Positions 44,970 through 54,792 are shown, counted from the stretch's first letter. The stretch is DNA of 64,000 bases from Aquimarina aquimarini (GCF_900299535.1 NZ_OMKE01000013.1:62001-126000); one strand, 5' to 3'. The notes: a model not told the origin generated them from the letters alone. Program-made: numbers and translations.

Positions 44970-46303
44970 GTACAATAATTAGTTTTAAAAACATCAACCG
45001 TCTCGCTATACCTGCTATTGTTGCTGGTATCGCAGAACCACTACTCTCAATAACAGATACAGCTATTGTAGGTAATATTCCTGACTATGGTACAGAATCT
45101 CTTGCTGCGGCAGGAATTGTAGGGTCATTTTTATCTGCTCTAATCTGGATTCTTGGGCAAACCCGTAGTGCTATTTCTGCTATTATTTCACAATATTTAG
45201 GAGCAGGTAAAATAGAAGAAGTAAAAACATTACCCGCACAGGCCATCTTTTTTAATATAAGCCTCAGTATAATTGTACTCTTATCCACTGTTTTTTTTGT
45301 TGAAGAGATTTTTAAACTTTACAATGCATCAGGTCTCATTCTAGAATATTGTGTAGCATATTATGATATCAGAGTATGGGGATTCCCGTTAACCTTATTC
45401 ACATTTGCCGTTTTTGGAATCTTTAGAGGACTTCAAAATACCTTTTGGCCAATGATCGTTGCATTGATCGGTGCGATAACCAATATTATACTAGACTTTA
45501 TACTTGTTTATGGTATTGAAGGAGTTATTCCTTTTATGGGAATTCGAGGAGCAGCATGGGCAAGTCTCATCTCTCAACTTATCATGGCAATTATTGTCTT
45601 TATATTGTTATTAACCAAAACTAATGTGAGTCTCAAATTACGTTTCCCTATAAACAAAGAGCTGGGCAGACTGGTTACTATGAGCCTTAATCTTTTTGTA
45701 CGATCTATTGCTCTGAATACAGCATTATATTTTGCCACTTCTAATGCCACAGAATATGGCGATGAGTATATTGCCGCTTATACCATAGCAATGAATATAT
45801 GGATGTTTACTGCATTTTTTATTGATGGGTATGGTGGTGCTGGTAATATCTTAAGCGGAAAACTACTGGGAGCCAAAGATTACAAATCACTATGGAAACT
45901 AAGTAAACGTGTCACTACTTATGGAATTTTTGTAAGTCTCATTCTAGCAACATTTGGTTTTATATTTTATGAAGCTATCGGAAAACTATTTACAAGTGAA
46001 GCTATTGTGCTAGACACATTTTATAGTGTCTTTTTTATAGTATTGATTGTACAACCTATCAATGGATTTGCCTTTGTATTTGATGGAATATTTAAAGGGT
46101 TAGGAGAAATGGGGTATTTGAGAAATGTGTTATTAGGAGCAACATTTTTAGGCTTTATCCCAACATTGTATTTATGTAATTTGTTTGACCTAAAACTATA
46201 CGGAATATGGATTGCATTTACTGTATGGACCTTATTCAGAGGTATATCTCTTATCCTCAAGTTTAGGAATAAGTTTTTACCCCTAATTACTCAAAAAGGA
46301 TAA
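44966..46303 (+). CDS. MATE family efflux transporter
   Basis: 445 residues with twelve predicted membrane spans in two homologous halves. The family signatures LAIPAIVAGIAEPLLSITDT at about residues 12-31 and TRSAISAIISQYLGAG near 68-83 belong to the DinF-like branch. It exports organic cations or drugs driven by Na+ or H+. It overlaps the upstream GNAT gene by 4 nt. Confidence 0.93.
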   Translation: MSTIISFKNINRLAIPAIVAGIAEPLLSITDTAIVGNIPDYGTESLAAAGIVGSFLSALIWILGQTRSAISAIISQYLGAGKIEEVKTLPAQAIFFNISLSIIVLLSTVFFVEEIFKLYNASGLILEYCVAYYDIRVWGFPLTLFTFAVFGIFRGLQNTFWPMIVALIGAITNIILDFILVYGIEGVIPFMGIRGAAWASLISQLIMAIIVFILLLTKTNVSLKLRFPINKELGRLVTMSLNLFVRSIALNTALYFATSNATEYGDEYIAAYTIAMNIWMFTAFFIDGYGGAGNILSGKLLGAKDYKSLWKLSKRVTTYGIFVSLILATFGFIFYEAIGKLFTSEAIVLDTFYSVFFIVLIVQPINGFAFVFDGIFKGLGEMGYLRNVLLGATFLGFIPTLYLCNLFDLKLYGIWIAFTVWTLFRGISLILKFRNKFLPLITQKG

Positions 46304-46490
46304 ATAAGTATAAATAATAATGGTGCATAGATAAGAATTAAAAGAATTCCTATTCGCAATCTATTTTTTTCAAAAAATTGTTCTAGCATATTTCCTTATA
46401 TTTTATCTACTATTTATATAAACTTCTATTAGATATTATATTATCATATAAATAGTATTGATTATTTTTACTATAAAAGTTACAACAATA

Positions 46491-47255
46491 ATGATACCAA
46501 GATCCAACGGAAGTTTATATACACATACCGAAAACAATATTGCAACAATAGAATTTGGTCATGATGCCAGTAATTCTTTTCCTTCTATATTACTTACTAG
46601 ATTAGCGAAAGCTTTTGATGAATTATCAGAAGATCCATCTGTATATGTAATTATTTTAAAATCAGAAGGAGATCGTGCTTTTTGTGCAGGAGCTTCTTTT
46701 GATGAATTAACAGCCATATCAAACATAGAAGAAGGAAAACATTTTTTTTCAGGGTTTGCCAATGTGATCAATGCTATGCGAACATGCAAAAAACCTATTC
46801 TTGGACGTATACAAGGTAAAACTGTTGGTGGAGGAGTAGGATTAGCTTCTGCATGTGATTATTGCTTGGCTACTGAAGCTGCTTCGATAAAACTTAGTGA
46901 ACTCAGTATTGGCATAGGCCCTTTTGTTATCGAGCCTGCTGTTTCGCGAAAAATAGGTCGTGCTGCTTTTGAAACATTAACATGGGATGCCTCTCAATGG
47001 AAGAATGCATATTGGGCCAAAGAAAAAGGGTTGTATGCTCGTGTTTTTGAAACCTTATCAGAATTAGATAAAGAAATACAACTATTTGCCGAAAAAATAG
47101 CTAGTTATAACCCAAAAGCAACTCAGCAAATGAAAAAAGTAAACTGGCAAGGAACAGAACATTGGCAAGAACTTCTTATAGAGAGAGCAATTATATCTGG
47201 AGAACTTGCTCTTTCTGAGTTTACTAAAAACGCATTAGAAAAATTCAAAAAATAA
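46491..47255 (+). CDS. Enoyl-CoA hydratase/isomerase (crotonase) family protein
   Basis: 254 residues from ATG 46491 (MIPRSNGSLYTHTENN); eleven preceding codons are open but unlike the family. Crotonase fold: FCAGASFDEL (oxyanion hole and CoA loop, about residues 66-75) and GKTVGGGVGLASACDY (about 108-123). Compared with enoyl-CoA hydratase, the first catalytic Glu position is Gly (GGGVGLA) while the second is kept (LSELSIGIG). So the reaction may not be classical hydration; isomerase, decarboxylase or ligand-specific roles are possible. Confidence 0.85.
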   Translation: MIPRSNGSLYTHTENNIATIEFGHDASNSFPSILLTRLAKAFDELSEDPSVYVIILKSEGDRAFCAGASFDELTAISNIEEGKHFFSGFANVINAMRTCKKPILGRIQGKTVGGGVGLASACDYCLATEAASIKLSELSIGIGPFVIEPAVSRKIGRAAFETLTWDASQWKNAYWAKEKGLYARVFETLSELDKEIQLFAEKIASYNPKATQQMKKVNWQGTEHWQELLIERAIISGELALSEFTKNALEKFKK

Positions 47256-47331
47256 GAGAGCTACGGGAAACCTCATTAATTGCCGTATTATTTTTCCTAC
47301 ATTACATCCTTACAATTTAAAACCTATAATC

Positions 47332-47514
47332 ATGTTAAAAAATCTTTTAAATTTAAGTAATGTTCAGCCTTTAAAAAAAGCAGAACAATCAAGTATTAAT
47401 GGAGGAGCTTCTAGAAATTGTTTTCTTGATTGCAGACGAGATTATATCACTTGTTTAACAACTGGAGGCTCTAATTGTCTGGCAAGTTATAATGCGTGCA
47501 AAACTGCATGCTAA
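47332..47514 (+). CDS. Small double-glycine-leader, six-cysteine secreted peptide precursor
   Basis: 60 residues. The leader MLKNLLNLSNVQPLKKAEQS continues to SINGG (Gly24-Gly25), closely fitting the Bacteroidota double-glycine leader (hydrophobic repeats, K-x-E-Q, I-x-GG). The 35-residue core begins ASRNCFLDC and ends SYNACKTAC, with cysteines at 30, 34, 41, 49, 56 and 60. The core has Ser and Thr as well as Cys. Export through a C39-peptidase ABC transporter is expected, but no such gene is nearby. Bacteriocin, signal or modified peptide roles are all possible. A strong terminator follows. Confidence 0.82.
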   Translation: MLKNLLNLSNVQPLKKAEQSSINGGASRNCFLDCRRDYITCLTTGGSNCLASYNACKTAC

Positions 47515-47574
47515 GATTTATTTATTGTGATTTACTTTTTTTAGGAATTGTATTTCACCTAACCTTATAAAAGT

Positions 47575-47604
47575 AATAAAGCGGGTAGAACCCGCTTTAT
47601 TTTT
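47575..47604 (+). terminator. Terminator after the double-glycine peptide gene
   Basis: AATAAAGCGGGT, loop AGA and ACCCGCTTTATT form a perfect 12-bp stem followed by a T run. Confidence 0.93.
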
Positions 47605-47703
47605 GCTCTAATACCAAGGATATTATCAAATTCAAAATTTATTTGGTATCATTACACACTAATACCCGTTTAGTATTAATAATCTTATTTTATATAAAAA
47701 ACT

Positions 47704-47802
47704 ATGGAAATACTCAACTTTTTAGGTGGCAATGGATTATTCTTGATATTAGGAATTATTTTGATTGTGGTTTACTTTATAAATAAGAGAAAAACAAAGT
47801 AA
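47704..47802 (+). CDS. 32-residue single-span membrane protein
   Basis: ATG 47704 to TAA 47802. Residues 1-10 (MEILNFLGGN) precede one hydrophobic span of about 17 residues (GLFLILGIILIVVYFI), and the protein ends with a basic tail NKRKTK, so the C-terminus should stay in the cytosol. It is too short for routine gene callers. It lies between the terminator of the double-glycine peptide and the queD promoter, so it is separately transcribed if real. It could be a small membrane regulator, an immunity-type peptide or a toxin; there is no direct evidence for any of these. Confidence 0.5.
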   Translation: MEILNFLGGNGLFLILGIILIVVYFINKRKTK

Positions 47803-47809
47803 TCTTCCG

Positions 47810-47817
47810 TAACTTTG
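47810..47817 (+). promoter_or_regulatory. -7 element of the queD promoter
   Basis: TAACTTTG matches TAnnTTTG and lies 21 nt before the queD ATG. Confidence 0.45.
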
Positions 47818-47838
47818 TCAAAAATTACAAAGTAAGCG

Positions 47839-48291
47839 ATGAGTAAAGTTCGTATCACGAAACAATTTTCTTTTGAAACAGGTCATGCCTTATATGGATA
47901 TGATGGTAAATGTAAAAATGTTCATGGGCATAGTTATAAACTAAGTGTAACCGTAATAGGAACTCCTATTACCGATACCTCTCATGTAAAACTAGGAATG
48001 GTAATCGATTTTGGCGATCTCAAAAAAATCGTAAAAGAAGATATCGAAGATGTTTTTGACCATGCCACTGTTTTTAATAAGAATACACCTCATCTTGAAT
48101 TAGCAAAAATACTACAAGACAGAGGACACAATGTTATATTAGTAGATTATCAACCTACCAGTGAGAATATGATTATTGATTTTGCAAAGAAAATTAAAGC
48201 CAAATTACCTGAGAATATCAAGTTACATTCTTTGAAATTAAAAGAAACAGAGACTTCCTATGCAGAATGGTATGCCTCTGATAATATGTAA
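47839..48291 (+). CDS. queD: 6-carboxytetrahydropterin synthase (QueD/PTPS family)
   Basis: 150 residues. It converts dihydroneopterin triphosphate to 6-carboxytetrahydropterin in queuosine/7-deazaguanine synthesis. Zinc-binding His in FETGHALYG and in NVHGHSYKL, catalytic Cys in GKCKNVHGH, and the C-terminal KLKETETSYAEWY carry the family motifs. It lies 50 nt upstream of lpxH on the same strand. No other queuosine gene is nearby. Confidence 0.93.
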   Translation: MSKVRITKQFSFETGHALYGYDGKCKNVHGHSYKLSVTVIGTPITDTSHVKLGMVIDFGDLKKIVKEDIEDVFDHATVFNKNTPHLELAKILQDRGHNVILVDYQPTSENMIIDFAKKIKAKLPENIKLHSLKLKETETSYAEWYASDNM

Positions 48292-48340
48292 ACTTACAAG
48301 AGGCTTGTTCTTTTTTATCTTTACTATATAAATTACACCT

Positions 48341-49099
48341 ATGAACCTTCCTAAAGGGAAAAAAATATATTTTGCCAGTGATAATCACTTAGGAGCTCCA
48401 ACATCTGAACAGAGTTTTCCCAGAGAACAAAAATTTGTACAATGGCTAGATGAGGTAAAAAATGATGCTGCAGCTATCTTTTTATTAGGAGATTTATTTG
48501 ATTTTTGGTTTGAATATAAGACTGTAGTCCCTAAAGGATTTACCAGAACACTTGGTAAATTAGCAGAAATCACAGATGCTGGAATCCCTGTATATTATTT
48601 TGTAGGTAACCACGATTTATGGATGAATGGTTATTTTGAAGAAGAACTGAATATACCTGTATATCACAAACCTCAAGAATTTACTTTTAATGACACTACT
48701 TTTTTTATTGGTCACGGTGACGGTCTAGGGCCTGGAGACAAGGGATATAAACGAATGAAAAAAGTATTTACCAATCCAATTGCCAAGTGGTTTTTCAGAT
48801 GGCTACATCCCGATTTAGGTGTGCGATTAGCACAATATCTATCTGTAAAAAACAAACTGATTTCTGGAGATGAAGATGTAACTTATTTAGGAGAAGATAA
48901 TGAATGGCTGGTACAATATTGCAAAAGAAAATTAGAAAATAAGCATAGAGATTATTTTGTGTTTGGTCATAGACACCTCCCTATGGAAATACAATTAAAT
49001 GAACAATCATTATACACCAACCTTGGAGATTGGATTGTACATTATACGTATGCTGTGTACGATGGTAATGAACTAAAATTAGAAAAATACACCCCTTAA
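48341..49099 (+). CDS. lpxH: UDP-2,3-diacylglucosamine diphosphatase LpxH-like
   Basis: 252 residues. Metallophosphoesterase of lipid A synthesis that hydrolyses UDP-2,3-diacylglucosamine to lipid X at the inner membrane. The metal motifs are in order: DNH at 14-16, GDLFDFWFE, VGNHDLWM, FIGHGDGLGPGD and VFGHRHLP. Asn15 fills the variable place of the usual D-x-H motif, so it is intact. The last 4 nt overlap the convergent ABC ATPase gene. Confidence 0.92.
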   Translation: MNLPKGKKIYFASDNHLGAPTSEQSFPREQKFVQWLDEVKNDAAAIFLLGDLFDFWFEYKTVVPKGFTRTLGKLAEITDAGIPVYYFVGNHDLWMNGYFEEELNIPVYHKPQEFTFNDTTFFIGHGDGLGPGDKGYKRMKKVFTNPIAKWFFRWLHPDLGVRLAQYLSVKNKLISGDEDVTYLGEDNEWLVQYCKRKLENKHRDYFVFGHRHLPMEIQLNEQSLYTNLGDWIVHYTYAVYDGNELKLEKYTP

Positions 49100-50067
49100 A
49101 TTCGTTTTCGTTTCTCGATAATTTCATCTGCAACTGTAACTCCTATCATTTCTCTAGCTACCAATTTGCTATGGTGATTAAAGAAAATTAATGAATTATC
49201 AAGTACAGCTTCAATCAAATAATAGTTTCCGTTGAAGTATGCCTTTTTTATCCTTGCTTTATTTTTAGCATCAGGATGCACTTTTATCTCATGAGGATAT
49301 ATCAGAATTTCACCTGTATCATCTAGGGTAGAAATCGAAGATAATTTGATTTTATTAACTTCTCCAAAGAGAGAAGCTATATAATAATCTGCAGGGTTTT
49401 TATATAAGGTGATTGTATTCTCTTTGGTAAGAATCTCTCCTTGACGAATTACTATTGTTTGATCTGCAAAAGAAAGTATATCGGTTTTGTCATGCGTAGC
49501 CGTAATACTGGTGATCTTGTTTCGTTTCAGATACCTAAATAGGTTTCTTCGCAAAGAACTACGTCTAAAGTTATCAATATTACCAAATGGTTCATCAAGC
49601 AATAATAATTCTGGTCTTTTTGCCAATGCTTTTGCTAGGGCTACTCTTTGTTTTTGACCTCCACTCAAGTTTTCTACTTTGGTATCTGCAAAACTTACCA
49701 TTTCTACTATTTCTAGTAATTCATTGACTCTACCTTGTTTTAATTCGGGTTCAAAATTAGAAAGATATTGCCCTATATTTTCTGCAACACTGCGATAGGA
49801 TTGTAGCTCAAAACCTTGTGATAGGTATTTCATATTCTCTTCTCCTGGTACAAGATTAAAAAGTGGACCTAATATTTTGTTACCATTCCATGAGAGTTCT
49901 CCTTGGTCTATATCCAAAAGACCATAAATAACTTTTAATAATGTGCTTTTCCCGCATCCACTAGCTCCTATAAGAGCAATATGCTGCCCTTTTTCAATAG
50001 TAAAACTAATGTTTTTTAAAACAGGAAGTGTATCATAAGCAAAGGATATGTTATCTATTTTTAGCAT
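49096..50067 (-). CDS. ABC transporter ATP-binding protein
   Basis: 323 residues. Walker A GASGCGKST (about residues 34-42), signature LSGGQKQRVALA, Walker B LLLLDEPFGN and switch His in ITATHDK are complete. About 110 residues follow the ATPase core, with a small beta domain (GEILIYPHEIKVHP) like the regulatory C-domains of iron, sulfate or polyamine importers. No permease or binding protein is adjacent, so the partner is elsewhere. Confidence 0.88.
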   Translation of the reverse strand: MLKIDNISFAYDTLPVLKNISFTIEKGQHIALIGASGCGKSTLLKVIYGLLDIDQGELSWNGNKILGPLFNLVPGEENMKYLSQGFELQSYRSVAENIGQYLSNFEPELKQGRVNELLEIVEMVSFADTKVENLSGGQKQRVALAKALAKRPELLLLDEPFGNIDNFRRSSLRRNLFRYLKRNKITSITATHDKTDILSFADQTIVIRQGEILTKENTITLYKNPADYYIASLFGEVNKIKLSSISTLDDTGEILIYPHEIKVHPDAKNKARIKKAYFNGNYYLIEAVLDNSLIFFNHHSKLVAREMIGVTVADEIIEKRKRI

Positions 50068-50091
50068 TACTCAAATATATTGAACTTTAAC

Positions 50092-50130
50092 AAAAAAATC
50101 CGCTTCCTTTTCAGAAAACGGACTTTTTTA
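50092..50130 (-). terminator. Weak A/T-flanked hairpin between the S9 peptidase and ABC genes
   Basis: AAAAAATCCG and CGGACTTTTTT pair with one mismatch around a 16-nt loop. On the minus strand it ends in a T run. Its position just before the prolyl oligopeptidase stop region fits termination of the ABC gene transcript. Confidence 0.5.
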
Positions 50131-50147
50131 TTTTATAAACCAAGGGT

Positions 50148-52316
50148 TTAGCTTTTTATTTCTTTTGTAGCTTTTTCTGGCAACACTTCATACCCCATAT
50201 TATAGAGCACAAATCCAAACATATCTGCATATTGTTCGATAATTTTACTCACTGGCGTTCCTGCACCATGACCAGCATTCGTTTCGATTCTGATCAAAGT
50301 AGGGTTATCTCCTGATTGTTTTGCCTGTAACTCTGCCGCAAATTTAAACGAGTGTGCTGGTACTACACGATCATCATGATCTCCTGTAGTAACCATAGTT
50401 GCAGGATATTGTACTCCTTTTTTTACATTATGTACAGGAGAATATCCTTTTAGGTACTCAAACATCTCTTTACTATCTGCAGAGGTACCATAATCATACG
50501 CCCACCCTTCTCCTGAGGTAAACGTGTGATAACGCAACATATCTAGCACTCCTACCGCAGGCAATGCTACTTTCATAAGGTCTGGTCTTTGCGTCATGGT
50601 AGCACCTACCAATAATCCCCCATTAGAACCTCCGCGAACCGCTAGATAATCACTAGATGTATATTTATTGTCTATTAGGTATTCTGCTGCTGCTATAAAA
50701 TCATCAAACACATTTTGTTTTTGCATTTTTGTACCTGCATCATGCCACTTTTTACCATATTCACCACCACCTCTCAGGTTTGGTACTGCATAGACTCCTC
50801 CTTGCTCCATCCATACAACATTTGCAATATTAAATGCAGGGGTAAGACTTATATTAAATCCTCCGTAACCATATAAAATAGTTGGATTCTTACCCGTAAG
50901 CTCAATTCCTTTTTTATGAGTAATAATCATAGGTACTTTTGTACCATCTTTTGAAGTATAAAAAACTTGCTTGCTTTCGTAGTTGTCTGGATTAAAATCT
51001 ATTGCAGGCTTACGATATACTTCAGAAGTTCCATCTGCAATAGTATATTTATAAATACTATTTGGTGTTTTGTAATTGGTAAAAGAATAGTATAGTTCTT
51101 TTTCTTCTTTTTTTGCACCAAATCCATTAGCACTTCCTACACCAGGTAATTCTACTTCTCGAATTAATTTTCCGTCATAATCATATTGTAGTACCTTGGA
51201 TACAGCATCCACCATATACCCAGCAAAAAAATATCCTCCTCCTGTATTAGGGCTAAGCACATTTTTTGTTTCAGGAATAAAATCTTTCCAGTTTTCTGGT
51301 GTTGGATTAGATGCATCTACGGTAACAATTCTTTTATTAGGGGCATCCAGATTGGTAACCAGATACAATGTAGTTCCTACATTTTCTATAACATAGGTGT
51401 CATTATCTGTATTCTCCATAATAGTAACTAATTTACTATATGGTTTTGTAAGGTCTTTTATAAACAATTTATTTCCTGATGTAGAAATACTTGCAGATAT
51501 AATAAGGTACATATCATCTTCTGTAACACTGGCACTTACATATCGGTGTTTTTCTTCTTCTGTTCCTCCATAAATCAAAGCATCCTCTTTTTGAGAGGTT
51601 CCCAACTTGTGATAATATACTTTATGCTGATCTGTTTTGGCAGATAGCTCACTCCCTTTTGGCTTATCATAACTAGAGTAATAAAACCCTTCGTTTCCTT
51701 TCCAAGAAATTCCAGAAAACTTAACATCGATAATTGTGTCTTCTATAATTTCTTTGGTTTCTGCATTCTTGATAATTATCTTACGCCAATCACTCCCTCC
51801 TTCAGAAATAGCATAGGCTACCAATTTACCGTTTTTAGAAAAATTGATTCCTCCTAATGAGGTTGTACCATCTTTGCTAAATGTATTTGGGTCTAGAAAT
51901 ATCTCTGGTTCGTCTCCTTCGTTTTTATAACGGTAGAGAACATTTTGGTCTTGCAATCCATTATTTTTAGAAAAATAGGTGTAACCTCCTTCTTTGAATG
52001 GAGCTCCTACTTTTTCATAATTCCAGAGGTTAGATAAACGATCTTTTAGTTCTTTTCTGAATGGAATTTTTTCTAGGTAACCAAATGTAGTTTTGTTTTG
52101 TGCTGCTACCCAATTTCCAGTTTCCTCACTTCTATCATCTTCAAGCCAACGATATGGGTCTTTTATTTCAGTGCCAAAATACGTATTTACTGTATCCACT
52201 GTTTTGGTTTCAGGATAATTCAATGTCGTAGTAGTTTTATTCGGTTCTTCCTTAGTTTGGTTCTTGCATGCCATCATTAATACAGTGATGGATACTAGAA
52301 AAAGTGCTTTTTTCAT
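50148..52316 (-). CDS. Prolyl oligopeptidase (S9A), lipoprotein
   Basis: 722 residues from the ATG at 52316 ([20 protein letters not shown]), which gives a signal with lipobox LMMAC (Cys17). It cleaves small peptides after proline. The family start [20 protein letters not shown] and DPYRWLED are followed by a seven-bladed propeller. The C-terminal hydrolase domain has Ser in [11 protein letters not shown], Asp in [12 protein letters not shown] and His in NAGHGAGTP. It is anchored in the envelope and probably supplies amino acids from extracellular peptides. Single gene. Confidence 0.95.
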   Translation of the reverse strand: MKKALFLVSITVLMMACKNQTKEEPNKTTTTLNYPETKTVDTVNTYFGTEIKDPYRWLEDDRSEETGNWVAAQNKTTFGYLEKIPFRKELKDRLSNLWNYEKVGAPFKEGGYTYFSKNNGLQDQNVLYRYKNEGDEPEIFLDPNTFSKDGTTSLGGINFSKNGKLVAYAISEGGSDWRKIIIKNAETKEIIEDTIIDVKFSGISWKGNEGFYYSSYDKPKGSELSAKTDQHKVYYHKLGTSQKEDALIYGGTEEEKHRYVSASVTEDDMYLIISASISTSGNKLFIKDLTKPYSKLVTIMENTDNDTYVIENVGTTLYLVTNLDAPNKRIVTVDASNPTPENWKDFIPETKNVLSPNTGGGYFFAGYMVDAVSKVLQYDYDGKLIREVELPGVGSANGFGAKKEEKELYYSFTNYKTPNSIYKYTIADGTSEVYRKPAIDFNPDNYESKQVFYTSKDGTKVPMIITHKKGIELTGKNPTILYGYGGFNISLTPAFNIANVVWMEQGGVYAVPNLRGGGEYGKKWHDAGTKMQKQNVFDDFIAAAEYLIDNKYTSSDYLAVRGGSNGGLLVGATMTQRPDLMKVALPAVGVLDMLRYHTFTSGEGWAYDYGTSADSKEMFEYLKGYSPVHNVKKGVQYPATMVTTGDHDDRVVPAHSFKFAAELQAKQSGDNPTLIRIETNAGHGAGTPVSKIIEQYADMFGFVLYNMGYEVLPEKATKEIKS

Positions 52317-52518
52317 GATATAATACATTAGTATAGTGCACAAATCTATCAAAAGAAGTTGCTATAAATGCTAAAGAAAATATAAAAAAAGACTGCCCAA
52401 TGAATTATCCTATATAGAAAGGGTAGGATTTCTTACATATTGCTTTGGGGTATAGCATTATGTTGAAGATATACATCGAGCAGTCAGAATCTTTTGTAAG
52501 AAACAAAAAAAAATGATT

Positions 52519-52887
52519 TTAAAAAAGCGGTTTATAAGTATTCCAATGTTTAATAATCAACAATGCGTTTACAAAGAAAACAAATGCTCCTGGGCCAATA
52601 TTTATGGGATCTAGCGTAACATGAAACAAAATAATATTTATAGATATAGGAGCTAATACTACCAATGCAAAAGGAATCGCTTTATTCACAAGTAGCAAAA
52701 GCCCTACAATTACCTCGATAATTCCTACTGTTTTTAAAACATAACTCCCTGCCAATGCTTCAAAAAACACACCTGCATCTGGGTTTACAAATTCAAAAGG
52801 GGGGATAAATCCTATAAATTTATTGCTTCCAAAAATGACTAATATGGCTCCCAATATAATACGTAAAACTAAAATCAATTTATTCAT
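52519..52887 (-). CDS. DoxX family membrane protein
   Basis: 122 residues with four hydrophobic spans. LRIILGAILVIFGSNKFIGF at the N-terminus and ALAGSYVLKTVGIIEVIVGL are typical of the DoxX group. The precise activity of this group in Bacteroidota is not known. It lies between the S9A peptidase and asd genes, with its own gap on both sides. Confidence 0.8.
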   Translation of the reverse strand: MNKLILVLRIILGAILVIFGSNKFIGFIPPFEFVNPDAGVFFEALAGSYVLKTVGIIEVIVGLLLLVNKAIPFALVVLAPISINIILFHVTLDPINIGPGAFVFFVNALLIIKHWNTYKPLF

Positions 52888-52977
52888 TTTTACTTTTTTT
52901 AGACGTTAAACTCCTGTATTAGAAGGGCAAATACTCAAATCCTTACATAATATCAATTTGTAAATATCTTTTTTATA

Positions 52978-53012
52978 TAAAAAATCCTTGCTATCAAATT
53001 GATAGCAAGGAT
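52978..53012 (-). terminator. Terminator of asd
   Basis: ATCCTTGCTATCAA and its complement form a 14-bp stem with a one-base loop. On the minus strand a TTTTTT run follows. Confidence 0.9.
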
Positions 53013-53037
53013 GTATAATATCGTGTATAAATAGGTA

Positions 53038-54030
53038 CTACCCTATTAATTTATTTTCTACTAGATATTCACCTATTTGTACAGCATTGGTAGCTGCTCC
53101 TTTACGCAGGTTATCAGAAACAATCCACATATTAAGTGCATTTTCTCTAGAATGATCTCTACGAATTCTACCTACAAAAACATCATTTTTGCCTTCTGCA
53201 TAGATAGGCATAGGATATGTATTGGTATCTGGATTATCCTGTACAGTAACTCCTGATGTATCATTGAGAAGTTGTCTTATCTCATTTTCATTAAACTCTT
53301 GGTCAAATTCTAAATTTACACTCTCACTATGTCCTCCTACTACTGGAATACGAATAGCAGTTGCTGTTACTGCCACCGTGCGATCATCAAGGATTTTTTG
53401 AGTTTCGTTTACCAGCTTCATTTCTTCTTTGGTATATCCGTTTTCCTGAAATACGTCACAATGAGGAATTGCATTACGATGAATAGGGTATGGATATGCC
53501 ATTTCTCCTTTTTCTCCAGCATATTCATTTTCTAATTGCTGTACTGCTTTTACACCTGTACCTGTAATAGACTGATATGTAGAAACTACTGCTCTCTTTA
53601 TTTTATATTTATTATGTAATGGTCCTAAAGCCATTACTAATTGAATCGTAGAACAGTTAGGGTTTGCAATAATTTTATCTGCTGCTGTTAAATCTTTAGC
53701 ATTAATTTCTGGAACTACTAATTTTTTTGTAGCATCCATTCGCCATGCAGATGAATTATCTATTACGGTAATCCCTGCTTCTGCAAATTTTGGTGCCCAC
53801 TCTAAAGAAGTACTTCCTCCTGCAGAGAATAAAGCTAAATCAGGTTGCATTTCTACTGCTGTAGAAAGACCAACTACAGAAAACTCTTTGCCTTTGTATG
53901 AAATCTTTTTTCCTATAGATCGCTCTGATGCTACAGGGATTAATTCTGTTACTGGGAAATTTCTTTCCTCTAATACTTTTAACATAACGGTTCCTACCAG
54001 ACCGGTAGCACCTACTACAGCTACTTTCAT
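53038..54030 (-). CDS. asd: Aspartate-semialdehyde dehydrogenase
   Basis: 330 residues, full length. It reduces aspartyl phosphate to aspartate semialdehyde for Lys/DAP, Thr and Met synthesis. NADP-binding VGATGLVGTVMLKVLEER is at residues 5-22, the catalytic Cys is in NPNCSTIQ (about 130), and the acid/base His is in GGHSES. It is transcribed alone with a strong terminator. Confidence 0.97.
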   Translation of the reverse strand: MKVAVVGATGLVGTVMLKVLEERNFPVTELIPVASERSIGKKISYKGKEFSVVGLSTAVEMQPDLALFSAGGSTSLEWAPKFAEAGITVIDNSSAWRMDATKKLVVPEINAKDLTAADKIIANPNCSTIQLVMALGPLHNKYKIKRAVVSTYQSITGTGVKAVQQLENEYAGEKGEMAYPYPIHRNAIPHCDVFQENGYTKEEMKLVNETQKILDDRTVAVTATAIRIPVVGGHSESVNLEFDQEFNENEIRQLLNDTSGVTVQDNPDTNTYPMPIYAEGKNDVFVGRIRRDHSRENALNMWIVSDNLRKGAATNAVQIGEYLVENKLIG

Positions 54031-54181
54031 CAGTTTATATTTATTTTCTTTCGCAAATGGCGAAGGTCATGAACTATTTTTTAACACTATACAAATTTGA
54101 GAAATATTTCCTAGACAACAAGCACTTATATCAAAAGTATAGAAATTTGCTTTAATTGTTATATATATAACAATTTGTAAA

Positions 54182-54208
54182 AAAGAACCGCCCAAATATG
54201 AGCGGTTT
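54182..54208 (-). terminator. Terminator of mscL
   Basis: AACCGC and GCGGTT form the stem around an A/T loop. On the minus strand it ends in a TTTTTT run, 65 nt past the mscL stop. Confidence 0.75.
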
Positions 54209-54273
54209 ATTGATTCATAGATATGTAGTATAGCGGTAGCTATAAGTAATTCGTTATCTAAGTTGAGAATTTA

Positions 54274-54693
54274 TTATTTTTTCAATAAATCTCGTATTTC
54301 TGCCAATAACTCTTCTTGAGTTGGTCCTGCAGGTGGTGCGGGAGCTGCCTCTTCTTCTTTTTTCTTTGTGTTTTCATATGCTTTGAGCACTACAAAAATA
54401 AACAGACCTACAATTATAAAGTTAATTATTGCTTGTATCAAGTTACCATAAGTCATAACGGCTGCACCAGCCTCTTTGGCAGCGGCAAGGGTCGCGTACT
54501 CACCTCCATCGAGGGATATAAATTTTTGAGTAAAATCTGTTCCTCCTGTAATTACTCCTACAATAGGCATGATGATATCTGCAACAGCAGAACCAACAAT
54601 TTTATTAAATGCTCCTCCTATTACTACCGCAGTAGCTAATGAAACAATGTCTCCTTTCAAAAGGAACGATTTAAAATCTTTAAAAAACCCCAT
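54274..54693 (-). CDS. mscL: Large-conductance mechanosensitive channel MscL
   Basis: 139 residues. An N-terminal amphipathic helix [15 protein letters not shown] leads into TM1 ([20 protein letters not shown]). A periplasmic loop follows, then TM2 ([18 protein letters not shown]) and a charged helical bundle ending in EIRDLLKK. It forms a pentameric emergency valve against hypo-osmotic shock. An Ala/Pro-rich stretch links TM2 and the final helix. Single gene. Confidence 0.95.
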   Translation of the reverse strand: MGFFKDFKSFLLKGDIVSLATAVVIGGAFNKIVGSAVADIIMPIVGVITGGTDFTQKFISLDGGEYATLAAAKEAGAAVMTYGNLIQAIINFIIVGLFIFVVLKAYENTKKKEEEAAPAPPAGPTQEELLAEIRDLLKK

Positions 54694-54792
54694 AATATTT
54701 ATATTTAGATAGTTAGAATAAACTAATTTAACAAAAATTTAAATAAACTATAGAAGCAATGTTATTTCTTACTAGTAGTTTTTCGATAAAAA

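Noticed and set aside
36705..47514. The two double-glycine peptides as substrates of the split dehydratase at 4152-7377
   Set aside because: They lie about 30 and 40 kb away, and the first has no Ser or Thr in its core, so it cannot be dehydrated. The second remains possible but unsupported.
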